From Chlamydiota bacterium (GTDB taxonomy: Bacteria > Chlamydiota > Chlamydiia > Chlamydiales > SM23-39): a DNA stretch of 48,987 nucleotides. The position numbers and the translations under genes are program-made. Under the pieces are notes generated by a model, which was given only the letters and a program-made list of their open reading frames with translations, was not told where the DNA came from and did no database searches. The stretch lies in the NCBI GenBank assembly GCA_016219355.1, contig JACRNF010000067.1, positions 1-48,987 on the forward strand, written 5' to 3'. Of this stretch, positions 28,232-36,489 are shown in pieces (within the stretch, counting starts at the first letter, position 1; every line of letters starts with the position of its first letter).

Positions 28232-28970
28232 TCCTAAATTTGAGATCTTTGGTCTTTCCGACATTGGAGCAAGTAGGGCTAACAACGAGGATGTTTGGGC
28301 TTGTATTGAACATATTCCTTTTATTTCCATTGCTGATGGTATGGGCGGCCATAATGCCGGAGAAGTGGCCGCATTTGAAACTATTCAACAAATATGCAAA
28401 ATTTTTTCTCATCAAATAAAGAACAATCAACCTCAATGCCTAGAACATGCCGTTCATCATTTGGTTTATTCCATCAAAGAAACCAATAGCAAAGTCTATA
28501 ATCTAAGCAAGACTCATAAAGACTTGGAAGGGATGGGAACCACCCTCTGTTCTCTTTGCTTTTATGAACAGCATGCCATTTATGCCCATGTTGGAGATAG
28601 CCGCATTTATCATTTTCAAAAAGAGTCACTTTCTCTTTTGACCAAAGACCACTCATTATCCAATAAATTACTCTCTTTAGGAGTGCTAAAAGAAGGTGCT
28701 TTCGACAATTTTCCTTATAAAAATGTGATCACTAAAGCAATCGGCACTTTAGAATCGATCGATCCCTCTATTGATACTTTAAAATATGCCCCCAATGACA
28801 TTTTTTTAATGTGCAGCGACGGCTTATCTGATTATATAAGTGAAGCTCAAATGAAAGAGCTTCTTGGTCAAAACATTTCTTTACAATCAATGACTGAGAA
28901 ATTAATTGAAATAGCCAAAAATAACAAAAGTCGGGATAATATTACCGTTGTTTTGGTTAAAGTTTCATGA
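28224..28970 (+). CDS. PP2C-type serine/threonine phosphatase
   Basis: The 248-residue protein shows the PPM motifs in order: RANNEDVW (metal-binding Asp), IADGMGGHNAGEVAA, MGTTL, AHVGDSRIY, LTKDHSLS, ITKAIG, MCSDGLSDYIS and RDNITVVLV. It dephosphorylates Ser/Thr and counters Hanks-type kinases such as chlamydial PknD/Pkn1; the chlamydial counterpart is CT259. It overlaps the upstream protease gene by 8 bases and the downstream nifS by 4 (ATGA). No membrane segment is present, so it is cytosolic. Confidence 0.93.
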   Translation: MDSPKFEIFGLSDIGASRANNEDVWACIEHIPFISIADGMGGHNAGEVAAFETIQQICKIFSHQIKNNQPQCLEHAVHHLVYSIKETNSKVYNLSKTHKDLEGMGTTLCSLCFYEQHAIYAHVGDSRIYHFQKESLSLLTKDHSLSNKLLSLGVLKEGAFDNFPYKNVITKAIGTLESIDPSIDTLKYAPNDIFLMCSDGLSDYISEAQMKELLGQNISLQSMTEKLIEIAKNNKSRDNITVVLVKVS

Positions 28971-30103
28971 ACAAATTTATTTATTTAGATAATAACGCGA
29001 CCACTTTTATTGACGATAATGTCTTAAAGGCCATGCAGCTTGATTGGGAAGGTTTTTGCGCTAACCCTTCCAGCGTCCATACATTGGGTAGAAAAGCTAA
29101 AGCTATCATCATAAAAGCCAAAGATGAAATTGCTTCTTTTTTAAAAGTATCATCCGATGAGTTGATTTTTACCTCAGGCGGCACCGAGTCTCTAAACACT
29201 GCTATTAAAGGCTTTTTTGGCTATGACATTAGAGGACATATTATCACAACCGATATTGAGCACTCGGCCGTCTTTAATACGATTAAAACCTTAGAAAATG
29301 CAGGAGCTGAAGTTACCTATCTCAAAACGGGGCTCTTAGGATCTCCCAAACCAGAACAAATCCAAGCAGCCATAAAATCAAGCACCAAGATGATCGTAAT
29401 TTCTGCGGTAAATTCAGAGACAGGGGTAAAAGCAGATATTGAAAAAATTGCTGAAAATGCTTTAAATGCCAAAATATTTTTGGTAGTAGATAGCGTCGCC
29501 CTTTTAGGAAAAGAGCTTTTTTTAATTCCCAAAGGGGTATCAGCCATGGCCTTCAGCGGCCATAAGCTTCATGGGCCTAAAGGAATTGGGCTTTTATATC
29601 TTAAAAAAGGTAGTAAAATATCCCCTCTTTTGACTGGAGGTGGCCAAGAAAATCAAATGCGCTCCGGCACTGAAAATTTACCCGGTATTTTAGGGTTTAG
29701 CGCTGCAGTCAAAGAGCTTAAAAAGCATCTACCGGAGGCAACCTTCAAAATGAAAGAGCTTAGAGATTATTTTGAAGCCAAATTACAAAAAAGCTTAAAA
29801 AATATATCTATCAATGGACAAGGTGAGCGGATTTGCAATGTCTCTAATATTGCATTTGAAGGAGTCGATGGCGATTCTTTATTGATGAACTTAGATCAAA
29901 AAGGGATTTATGTTTCTAAAGGCTCAGCCTGTTCATCCAATGCGATCATTCCCTCAAGAGTTCTTTTAAATATGGGAATAGATCCAAAGCTTGTTTTATC
30001 ATCGCTGAGATTTTCACTTAGCCGAAATAGCACTAAAGATGAAATAGATAGATGTATTGATTCCTTAATAGAGCTTGTAACCAAACTAAGAAAATTTGGG
30101 TGA
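28967..30103 (+). CDS. nifS: cysteine desulfurase, NifS/IscS type
   Basis: The 378-residue PLP enzyme begins YLDNNATT and has the TSGGTESLN cofactor loop, His99 (EHSAVFNTI), the Schiff-base Lys200 in FSGHKLHGPKG, and catalytic Cys322 in SKGSACSS. The long loop after the Cys and the NNATT start assign it to the IscS/NifS group rather than SufS. It supplies sulfur from cysteine for Fe-S clusters or thiolated tRNA. It is the final gene of the four-gene operon; the PP2C-NifS pairing is as in Chlamydia (CT259/CT258). No iscU scaffold follows. Confidence 0.93.
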   Translation: MNKFIYLDNNATTFIDDNVLKAMQLDWEGFCANPSSVHTLGRKAKAIIIKAKDEIASFLKVSSDELIFTSGGTESLNTAIKGFFGYDIRGHIITTDIEHSAVFNTIKTLENAGAEVTYLKTGLLGSPKPEQIQAAIKSSTKMIVISAVNSETGVKADIEKIAENALNAKIFLVVDSVALLGKELFLIPKGVSAMAFSGHKLHGPKGIGLLYLKKGSKISPLLTGGGQENQMRSGTENLPGILGFSAAVKELKKHLPEATFKMKELRDYFEAKLQKSLKNISINGQGERICNVSNIAFEGVDGDSLLMNLDQKGIYVSKGSACSSNAIIPSRVLLNMGIDPKLVLSSLRFSLSRNSTKDEIDRCIDSLIELVTKLRKFG

Positions 30104-30116
30104 TTTTTATATCAAT

Positions 30117-30551
30117 TCACTTTTTGTTATTTTTTTCTAGCAAAGTAACATGTCTTTTAAACCAAAAAGCAATCTCATCTTTATCAAAATATTGACAATT
30201 GACAACAGCCTGTCTTGCTAAAATAGCCTTGAACATTGCTTCGGTTTCAGGAACTGTAGCTAGTCTTAAAGACAAACGAAACTTTGTTAAATTATTTTCT
30301 GTTAATACAATCCTTCTCGGCTGAAAATCAGAAGGCTTAATAATTTTAAATAAAGGATATCCATCTTCATCTTGACTTTCATTTAAAAGAGTAGCTCCGA
30401 CCATCCCTCCTAACAGACTTGTTTCAAGAGTATATCCCTTGTCAATTCCATAAAGCTTTGAAGAGGTGTGATAAACAATTACTCTGCCGGCAAATTCTAT
30501 TAAGTTGGATAATCGCAAAACCTCTCGTAAAGTGGATACTGCAGCTGCCAT
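30117..30551 (-). CDS. hypothetical protein, unknown family
   Basis: This 144-residue protein is not recognised. It is mixed alpha/beta with the stretch EFAGRVIVYHTSSKLYGIDK and a helical, basic C-terminus ending in Lys/Asn. No signal peptide or membrane segment is clear, although LLGGMVGATLL is mildly hydrophobic. The ribosome site is poor. It converges on nifS with a 13-base gap. Coding statistics look normal, but no function can be proposed. Confidence 0.5.
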   Translation of the reverse strand: MAAAVSTLREVLRLSNLIEFAGRVIVYHTSSKLYGIDKGYTLETSLLGGMVGATLLNESQDEDGYPLFKIIKPSDFQPRRIVLTENNLTKFRLSLRLATVPETEAMFKAILARQAVVNCQYFDKDEIAFWFKRHVTLLEKNNKK

Positions 30552-30654
30552 AGACTTATTGAATTTGGTAAAAAATTAAGCTTATTGTGTTAAAAAATCA
30601 ATAAATATTTTTTAAAAAAAAATCGAGGATTAAAGAAATGATCAAAATAAAAAA

Positions 30655-31878
30655 TTAGTTAACGCTCTTTATTGCCACAACTTTAGCTCCGAAAATCGAA
30701 ACTTCCAAGACCGTGATCTCAAAACTAGCAACTCTGATCACTTCTCCTTCAGCAGGCAAATGCCCCAAATTTTTAATAATCAAATCATTTAAGGTTTTCC
30801 CTTTTTTAGCTTTTAAATGGGCATGGAACTCTTGGTTGAATTCAGATACCAAAATATCAGCATCAATCGTTTTTTCAATTATCGACTGAACATTTATTTT
30901 ATCAAACTCATAAAAGGTTTCATATTCTCCAAAAACTGCATCGATTATTTGATCAAAAATTAAGATCCCGCTTGCTTTTCCCATGGAATCCAAACATATC
31001 GCTAGGCTTTGCTTATTTTGTTTAAATTGCTTCAAAAGTGTTATTATCGGCGATTTTTCACTAACAAACCAGGGCGCTTTTGCATAAGATAACACCCTTT
31101 CATTTTTCTCTGCTTGCAATAAATCTTTGGGATAGGCCACAGCTACAATATTTTGAAGGTTATTATGATAAATTGGTATAAATGGAGAATAATTTAAGCT
31201 AAGCACGTTTTTCATCTCTTGCAGTGTTGCTTTTGAAGAGATCAGCCTTCTTTCATCTAGACCTATCATCAAATCTTTTGCCGTTTTATTTTTAATAGAA
31301 AAAATATGGTTAATCACATCATCAATATTCTCAGTTTTAGCTGAATAAGCCTTGGTCTTCTCTTCAAAGACTTTTTGCAGCTCATCTTTAGATAAATAGG
31401 TGGGAGCTTCCTTTTCTTTAAAAATGAATTTAAAAACCCAGGCTAAGCCATTAAATAAAGCGATTAAAGGCTTAAATATAAAAGAAACATAATAAATCAA
31501 AGGGACAAATGCTAAAGCAACATTTTCAGAATATCTTCTCGCGGCAAATAAAGGAGAGAGCTCGGCAAAAATCAAAACTATAAAAATTTGAGATATTGGG
31601 GCAAAATCGGGATTGATCCCTATTGAAAAATAAAACCTTCTGGAAAATTCGGAGCCTAGCTGTAAAAAAAGATTGATGGAAATTAAAGTGGTTCCAAAAA
31701 GCTGAGAAGGGTTATTTAATAGGGAGTTTAAAAGCTTTGCCCGTTTATTGTTTTTGCTAACATAATACTGCAACCTAATTTTATTAAAAGAGACCGAGGC
31801 CATCTCGAACATAGCAAAAATCGCCTGCATAATAATGCACAAGATGGTCAAAAGAAAAAATAGTAATGAATTATCCAT
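30655..31878 (-). CDS. CNNM/CorC-type membrane protein with CBS pair, copy 2
   Basis: The 407-residue protein has an N-terminal DUF21/CNNM membrane domain with helices at about 4-25, 65-80, 95-110 and 120-145, including the LIFAELSPLFAARRYS segment that equals the usual GE-x-x-PK motif in altered form (AELSP for GEVIPK). A CBS pair (about 180-310) and a C-terminal CorC_HlyC domain (about 330-405) follow. Such proteins are linked to Mg2+/Co2+ efflux and were named hemolysin-like. Its ATG overlaps the stop of the upstream CBS gene by 8 bases. The divergent GE-x-P motif suggests a non-transporting or altered partner of the neighbouring copy. Confidence 0.8.
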   Translation of the reverse strand: MDNSLLFFLLTILCIIMQAIFAMFEMASVSFNKIRLQYYVSKNNKRAKLLNSLLNNPSQLFGTTLISINLFLQLGSEFSRRFYFSIGINPDFAPISQIFIVLIFAELSPLFAARRYSENVALAFVPLIYYVSFIFKPLIALFNGLAWVFKFIFKEKEAPTYLSKDELQKVFEEKTKAYSAKTENIDDVINHIFSIKNKTAKDLMIGLDERRLISSKATLQEMKNVLSLNYSPFIPIYHNNLQNIVAVAYPKDLLQAEKNERVLSYAKAPWFVSEKSPIITLLKQFKQNKQSLAICLDSMGKASGILIFDQIIDAVFGEYETFYEFDKINVQSIIEKTIDADILVSEFNQEFHAHLKAKKGKTLNDLIIKNLGHLPAEGEVIRVASFEITVLEVSIFGAKVVAIKSVN

Positions 31879-32647
31879 GTTTTTTCTTTTTTAAAGGTTT
31901 CAAAAGGCGGACGTAAACTTTTTTAACTTTTTTAACATCCGCTTCAATGACATAAAAAAAGAGCTCTTTAGTGGAAAATTTTGTCCCCGGCTGTGGAATA
32001 TCCCCCATTTGATCGGTAAGCCATCCCCCGATCGTAACAGATCTACCAAGTCTTGGTAATGAGAGATCAAAAATTTCTTCAAGATCATCTATAGGCATTT
32101 GTCCGCTTGCGATGAGTACATCATCGGTTAAGCTATATTTAGGTTTTAACTCTTTTTTATCCGATATCTCCCCTATAACTCCTTCTACCAAATCTTCTTG
32201 GGTAATAATACCTAAAATTGAGCCATACTCATCAACAACCAAGGCCATATCCTCATTCTTAGCCCTAAGCTCCGAAAGAAGCGACCAAGAAGAGATGTTC
32301 TCAGGTACAAAAAAAGGTTTTTTCAGATATTTTTTTAAATCTTCAATACTTTTGATATGCTCTTGATAAAAAAAGAACCTTTTCAAGGAAATGATCCCTA
32401 AAAGATGATCAATGTCATTATCGCAAACCGGGATTCTTGAAAAACCTTCTTTAGAAAAGATTTTAATCAAATTGTTAATGTCATCATTAATATTAAAAAA
32501 ATGAATCTCTTCCTTAGTCTTCATATGCTCTTTAGAAGAGGAGCTTTGCAATTTCAAACACCCTTCGATCAAATTGGCTTCCTCAATATTTAATATCCCC
32601 TTTTTTTTGGATGTTCGGATAATATGTTCGAGTTCATCAAAGCTCAA
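31871..32647 (-). CDS. CNNM/CorC-type protein, CBS and CorC half of a split gene
   Basis: This 258-residue frame holds the CBS pair (about 40-155, e.g. GFSRIPVCDNDIDHLLGII and ALVVDEYGSILGIITQEDLVEG) and the CorC_HlyC domain (about 170-255, with GRSVTIGGWLTDQMG). It lacks the membrane domain, which lies just upstream in the same frame (32660-33127). The frame's only start is a TTG at 32647 that encodes an internal Leu in the family sequence. A fused protein of about 418 residues would have the normal DUF21-CBS-CorC order. AAAGAG before the TTG could allow restart. It is either a pseudogene half or a naturally split protein. Confidence 0.65.
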   Translation of the reverse strand: MSFDELEHIIRTSKKKGILNIEEANLIEGCLKLQSSSSKEHMKTKEEIHFFNINDDINNLIKIFSKEGFSRIPVCDNDIDHLLGIISLKRFFFYQEHIKSIEDLKKYLKKPFFVPENISSWSLLSELRAKNEDMALVVDEYGSILGIITQEDLVEGVIGEISDKKELKPKYSLTDDVLIASGQMPIDDLEEIFDLSLPRLGRSVTIGGWLTDQMGDIPQPGTKFSTKELFFYVIEADVKKVKKVYVRLLKPLKKKKHG

Positions 32648-32659
32648 GGGCTGTTCTCT

Positions 32660-33127
32660 TTATAAAAAAGAAAACATGGCAGCAGAGACATAATTGGTAA
32701 CTACACTTAAAAATTTGCGCAAGGGGCCAAGAAATTTAAATAAAATTGCAATCAAGGGAGCAACAAGATATGCAGTTTTTTTAGCTTTAGGGTAAGCAAA
32801 AGATTTAGGTATTACCTCCCCTAAAAGCAAGGTTAATAGTAATGGAACGCCCACATTTAGCAAAAAAGAGGCAGAGTTTTTCCAAAAAGAGGCCAAAATA
32901 TTTTGCACCAAAATATCAGAAATGATGCACATCATCATGATTGTAATCAAAAGATCGCCCGGTTTTTCTAAAAGCTTGGCAATAAGCTTTTTTCTCGGGT
33001 TTTTATCATGTTCATAAGTTTTTAAAGTAAATGAGGACAAAGAAAATAAGGAAATTAAAAAAAAAAAAAAAAAAGACAAAAAAATGACTAGAAAAGCGAC
33101 AACAACAATTAGAAAAATGCTTATCAT
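32660..33127 (-). CDS. CNNM/DUF21 membrane half of a split gene
   Basis: The 155-residue frame encodes a DUF21 membrane domain: helices at about 3-30, 58-75, 90-110 and 118-135, with the conserved LLLGEVIPKSFAYPKAKK motif intact. It stops at a TAA (32660-32662), after which the same frame continues through the linker and CBS-CorC domains without any shift. One nonsense codon therefore separates the two halves. The ATG overlaps the FtsB-like gene by 4 bases. It would be inserted in the membrane, but without CBS domains its gating would be lost unless the halves associate. Confidence 0.65.
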   Translation of the reverse strand: MISIFLIVVVAFLVIFLSFFFFFLISLFSLSSFTLKTYEHDKNPRKKLIAKLLEKPGDLLITIMMMCIISDILVQNILASFWKNSASFLLNVGVPLLLTLLLGEVIPKSFAYPKAKKTAYLVAPLIAILFKFLGPLRKFLSVVTNYVSAAMFSFL

Positions 33128-33429
33128 TGTTTGAACTGGACTTTTAACTGTCCTTGAGGAACAACGCCAAGTTCTTTAATCAAAACAGTTTCAATCCATT
33201 CCGGATCGCTTTGAGAATTAATCTTAGAAATTAGATCTTCTTTTTCCAAAGCCGCCATTTTTTTCTCTTTTTGTAGATTAGCAATTCTTTGTTTAATCTC
33301 GGCAATTTGACTATTTTTAGCTTTTATATTGTGATCAAAAACAATATAGCAAATTGCTAAAAATAAAATAACCCACCATGAATGAATAAATATCCTATCG
33401 ATAAATCTTTTTCTAGCTACGTTTGACAT
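33124..33429 (-). CDS. FtsB/DivIC-like septum formation protein
   Basis: The 101-residue protein has the FtsB/DivIC plan: short basic cytosolic N-terminus, one membrane helix (about 17-31, HSWWVILFLAICYIVF), a coiled coil (about 34-70, QIAEIKQRIANLQKEKKMAAL) and a small distal domain ending DPEWIETVLIKELGVVPQGQ. FtsB/DivIC acts with FtsL and FtsQ to activate septal peptidoglycan synthesis. Chlamydiae divide without FtsZ, so such a protein is of interest there. It is coupled by a 4-base overlap to the CNNM gene and lies near dcd. Confidence 0.75.
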   Translation of the reverse strand: MSNVARKRFIDRIFIHSWWVILFLAICYIVFDHNIKAKNSQIAEIKQRIANLQKEKKMAALEKEDLISKINSQSDPEWIETVLIKELGVVPQGQLKVQFKQ

Positions 33430-33471
33430 TGTAAAATCCTATATTTTCTTCATATGCGATTTTCTAAATTA

Positions 33472-34035
33472 TTACAAGCGTGGAATGGTAATCTCAAGCT
33501 GTTTCATGTATTTTCCTTTGCGATCTTTATATGAAGTTACGGGGTGGCTTTTTCCCTCAAAAAAGAGCACCTGAGCAATCCCTTCAAAAGAATAAATCTT
33601 AGCAGGAAGCGGTGTAGTATTGGATATTTCCAACGTTACATATCCTTCCCATTCTGGTTCAAAGGGAGTGACATTTACAATAATACCACATCTTGCATAG
33701 GTAGATTTACCAATACAAAGTGTTAAAATGTTTCTTGGAATCCTAAAATATTCCACGCTTTTGGCCAATGCAAATGAATTAGGGGGAATGATGCAAGCAT
33801 CCGCCTTAATGTCGACAAAAGAATTTGCGCTAAAATTTTTAGGATCAATGATAGAATTATGAACATTGGTAAATACTTTATATTCATCGGCTATTCTAAT
33901 ATCATACCCATAACTTGAAAGGCCATAACTTACTAATTTTTTATTTTCTACATGTTTAATTTGTTTGTTCTCAAAAGGTTCTATCATGCCCTCTTTAGCG
34001 AGCTCTTCAATCAAATGATCCGGTAAAAGCGCCAT
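33472..34035 (-). CDS. dcd: dCTP deaminase
   Basis: The 187-residue enzyme converts dCTP to dUTP for thymidylate synthesis. It carries the trimeric dUTPase-like core: [17 protein letters not shown], the conserved [34 protein letters not shown] (the EISN Glu is the catalytic acid) and [11 protein letters not shown]. Length is normal for Dcd. It is divergent from ruvB, as dcd and ruvB are neighbours in Chlamydia (CT039/CT040). The ribosome site is AAAGGAG before ATG. Confidence 0.95.
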   Translation of the reverse strand: MALLPDHLIEELAKEGMIEPFENKQIKHVENKKLVSYGLSSYGYDIRIADEYKVFTNVHNSIIDPKNFSANSFVDIKADACIIPPNSFALAKSVEYFRIPRNILTLCIGKSTYARCGIIVNVTPFEPEWEGYVTLEISNTTPLPAKIYSFEGIAQVLFFEGKSHPVTSYKDRKGKYMKQLEITIPRL

Positions 34036-34143
34036 TTTAATTCTCCTTTAATGCTTCTTTAGATTTAGGTATAGCGCGTGAAATGGTTTTCTTGCTACTA
34101 TTTTTATTAGTGTGTTTCACTTTTTTTAAACCCCAGGGCTAAT

Positions 34144-35163
34144 ATGGATCAAAATTTTATTGAATCATCTTGGACAAAACAAGACCAATCCTTTGAAATT
34201 CCATTAAGGCCTGCTCATTTGGATGAATTTATCGGACAAGACCCGATTATAAAAAGGTTAAAAATTTTTATTGGGGCCGCAAAAAAAAGAAACGAAGCCT
34301 TGGGACATATGATTTTTTCCGGACCACCAGGACTTGGAAAAACCACTTTAGCCAACATTATTGCAAAAACAATGGGAACAAACCTTACGGTCACATCAGG
34401 GCCGGTGATTGAGAAAGCGGGAGATTTGGCAGGTCTTTTAACCAATCTTAAAGATGGCGATGTCTTATTTATCGACGAAATCCATAGGCTCCCTATTTGT
34501 ATTGAAGAGTACCTCTATCCTGCCATGGAAGATTTTACATTGGACCTATTAATAGATAGCGGGCCAAATGCCAGAAATGTTGAGATAAAATTAAATAAAT
34601 TCACTCTGATTGGAGCAACAACAAGAGTTGGTCTGATCAGCAGCCCTATGCGCTCAAGATTTGCTTTCAATGCCAGGCTTGATTACTATAGTAACGAGGA
34701 TTTACAAAAGGTTATCTTACGCTCAAGTAAAATATTAAAAACCCCCATCAGCAATGACGCCGCTTTATCACTTTCAGAAAGATCAAGGGGAACCCCAAGA
34801 ATAGCCAACAACCTTTTGCGTTGGATTAGAGATTACTCCCAAATGCATAACATTATTAATATTGATGAACAAACCGTAAATTTAGCCTTGGAAATGCTAA
34901 GCATCGATCATCTAGGGCTTGATGAAATGGATAAAAAGATATTAAATGTTATTATCGATCATTATAATGGCGGCCCGGTTGGAGTAGCGACATTAGGAGT
35001 TGCAGTATCCGAGGAGGCCTCAACGATAGCCGAAGTTTATGAACCCTATCTTATTATGAAAGGTTTTTTAAAAAGGACCCCTAGAGGTAGGGAAGTTACA
35101 CAATTAGCATATGAACATTTGGGAAAAAAACACCCACAAAAAAAAGACGGAGTAGAGATATGA
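34144..35163 (+). CDS. ruvB: Holliday junction helicase RuvB
   Basis: The 339-residue AAA+ motor has LRPAHLDEFIGQ, Walker A GPPGLGKT (60-67), Walker B LFIDEIHRLP, the TLIGATTRVGLISSPMRSRF sensor and arginine-finger segment, and a winged-helix end (LKRTPRGREVT). RuvB drives branch migration with RuvA and RuvC. It overlaps the next gene by 4 bases (ATGA). The ribosome site is modest (AGGG, 5 bases before ATG). Length and motifs are standard. Confidence 0.96.
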   Translation: MDQNFIESSWTKQDQSFEIPLRPAHLDEFIGQDPIIKRLKIFIGAAKKRNEALGHMIFSGPPGLGKTTLANIIAKTMGTNLTVTSGPVIEKAGDLAGLLTNLKDGDVLFIDEIHRLPICIEEYLYPAMEDFTLDLLIDSGPNARNVEIKLNKFTLIGATTRVGLISSPMRSRFAFNARLDYYSNEDLQKVILRSSKILKTPISNDAALSLSERSRGTPRIANNLLRWIRDYSQMHNIINIDEQTVNLALEMLSIDHLGLDEMDKKILNVIIDHYNGGPVGVATLGVAVSEEASTIAEVYEPYLIMKGFLKRTPRGREVTQLAYEHLGKKHPQKKDGVEI

Positions 35164-36338
35164 AGATTGTTAAATCTTTTATCATTTTTTGCCTGCTTGG
35201 TTTGGCCGGCACCTTAACAGCTAATGTAGCTGCCAAGGAAATTTTTCCAAAAACCATAAAAGTATTGTTACATAAAAACATCACTGAAGCTCTTTTAGAA
35301 GCCAAAGGTGGTTATAACGTTTTTGATCCAAAAGACGGTACCAAAATTTCTTCAAATATGGGCGGGAAAAGATATGTTGTTAGAGCAACTAATACCGGAA
35401 TCAAATGGGGCGAAGAGTTTATAGGTGTCCACCAGCTCTATATCGTACCCAAAGATAAATCGGAAGGGCTGTTAGTTGATGGCGTGCATTATGATGGAAA
35501 CATTATGGTTTTCAAAGCTGCCGGCAAATTAAATATCGTCAATGACGTTAATATTGACGAATATCTTAAATCGTCCCTTTCAGTTCAATTCCCCGATCCT
35601 TTAGAAAATGAAGTAATGTCGGCTATTGCAATTGCTGCAAGGACAACTGCCTGCTCTCAAGTTGAGAGAAATAAAGAGGCCCTTTGGCATGTCGAGGCCC
35701 AAGATCAAGGCTATAATGGAATAGCCATGGTCCAACTAGACTCACATGTTTGCAAGGCTGTGGAAAAGACCTCGAATTTAATCTTAGTTAACGCTAAAGA
35801 AAATGAAGCGCCATTTATGGCCCTTTGGACCGATCATTGCGCAGGAAAAACTGCCGCATACCACAATATTTTTAGAAAAGATTTGCTAGCTCCTAAAAAA
35901 GGGGTTGAAGCTCCTCATGCTTCTTTAGATAAAGAAAAATCAAAATGGAACTACTCTATTGCTAAAGAGGAAGTCGCTAAAATTTTTGATCTTTCAGATT
36001 TAAAAGAAATCAAGTTATTTGTGGATAATGAATCAAATAAAACCTACGCCGTTAAATTAACCGGCAGTTCAGACAGCAAAGATGTTGATTTCATCACTTT
36101 TCAAAAAATGCTCGGCAAAGAGCATATTTTAAGCAATGATTTAGTAGTAAAAGCAGCCGGCGACAAGTTAAATTTTACCGGTTTTGGCAAAGGTTTTGGT
36201 GTAGGATTATGCATTTATTCAGCATCAGCTATGGCTGAAAATGGAGATTCTGCAGCAAAAATTTTATCAAAATTTTTTCCGGATACATATATACTTAATT
36301 TAACTTCATTTCCAAATGAAGGGAAAAGTGTAAGATAA
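35160..36338 (+). CDS. SpoIID-like septal peptidoglycan lyase homologue
   Basis: The 392-residue protein has a signal peptide (VKSFIIFCLLGLAGTLTANVAA) and a SpoIID/LytB domain with INIDEYL-type NIDEYLKSSL, AIAIAARTTA (about 155-164) and WTDHCAGKTA. SpoIID proteins are lytic transglycosylases; a Waddlia homologue was reported to cut glycan strands at the division septum. In standard SpoIID the segment reads Y-L-x-G-V-V-P-x-E-M-P, with the Glu being catalytic; aligned here it is YLKSSLSVQFP, giving Gln143. The gene is coupled to ruvB by a 4-base overlap and matches CT041 in Chlamydia by position. It is exported to the periplasm. Confidence 0.75.
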   Translation: MKIVKSFIIFCLLGLAGTLTANVAAKEIFPKTIKVLLHKNITEALLEAKGGYNVFDPKDGTKISSNMGGKRYVVRATNTGIKWGEEFIGVHQLYIVPKDKSEGLLVDGVHYDGNIMVFKAAGKLNIVNDVNIDEYLKSSLSVQFPDPLENEVMSAIAIAARTTACSQVERNKEALWHVEAQDQGYNGIAMVQLDSHVCKAVEKTSNLILVNAKENEAPFMALWTDHCAGKTAAYHNIFRKDLLAPKKGVEAPHASLDKEKSKWNYSIAKEEVAKIFDLSDLKEIKLFVDNESNKTYAVKLTGSSDSKDVDFITFQKMLGKEHILSNDLVVKAAGDKLNFTGFGKGFGVGLCIYSASAMAENGDSAAKILSKFFPDTYILNLTSFPNEGKSVR

Positions 36339-36349
36339 TTTTTTAGCGC

Positions 36350-36378
36350 TTGAGCATTTTAGTAGAACGTGTTATTTT
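36350..36378 (+). promoter_or_regulatory. promoter of the SRP RNA
   Basis: TTGAGC (36350-36355), a 17-base spacer and TATTTT (36373-36378) lie just before the RNA, with expected transcription start at about 36385-36391. Confidence 0.55.
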
Positions 36379-36390
36379 ATTTGTAAGTTA

Positions 36391-36489
36391 TACCGGGGAC
36401 CTCATGGAATAAGGGGCTTCGAACAAGGTCAGGATCGGAAGATAGCAGCCTTAAGAAGAAACTTTATGCTTTGGGAACATCTCCGGTAT
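36391..36489 (+). ncRNA. ffs: 4.5S / signal recognition particle RNA (small bacterial type)
   Basis: The apical SRP domain is plain: GGTCAGG (36427-36433), a CGGAAG tetraloop stem (36436-36441) and AGCAGCC (36444-36450) form the Ffh-binding symmetric and asymmetric loops. The ends TACCGGGGA (36391-36399) and TCTCCGGTA (36480-36488) pair over nine bases with one G-U. A run of eight T at 36489-36496 ends it. With Ffh it targets nascent membrane proteins to FtsY/SecYEG or YidC. The 3' third runs antisense into the 3' end of mazG. Confidence 0.95.

Noticed and set aside
31871-32647. TTG at 32647 as the true start of an independent CBS protein
   Set aside because: The TTG encodes an internal Leu of a normal DUF21-CBS linker and the frame is the same as the upstream half; a split gene explains it better.
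33060-33076. Run of about 17 A as a possible frameshift site in the DUF21 gene
   Set aside because: It encodes Phe residues of the first membrane helix in a continuous frame; it may be error-prone, but the gene break is the separate stop at 32660.
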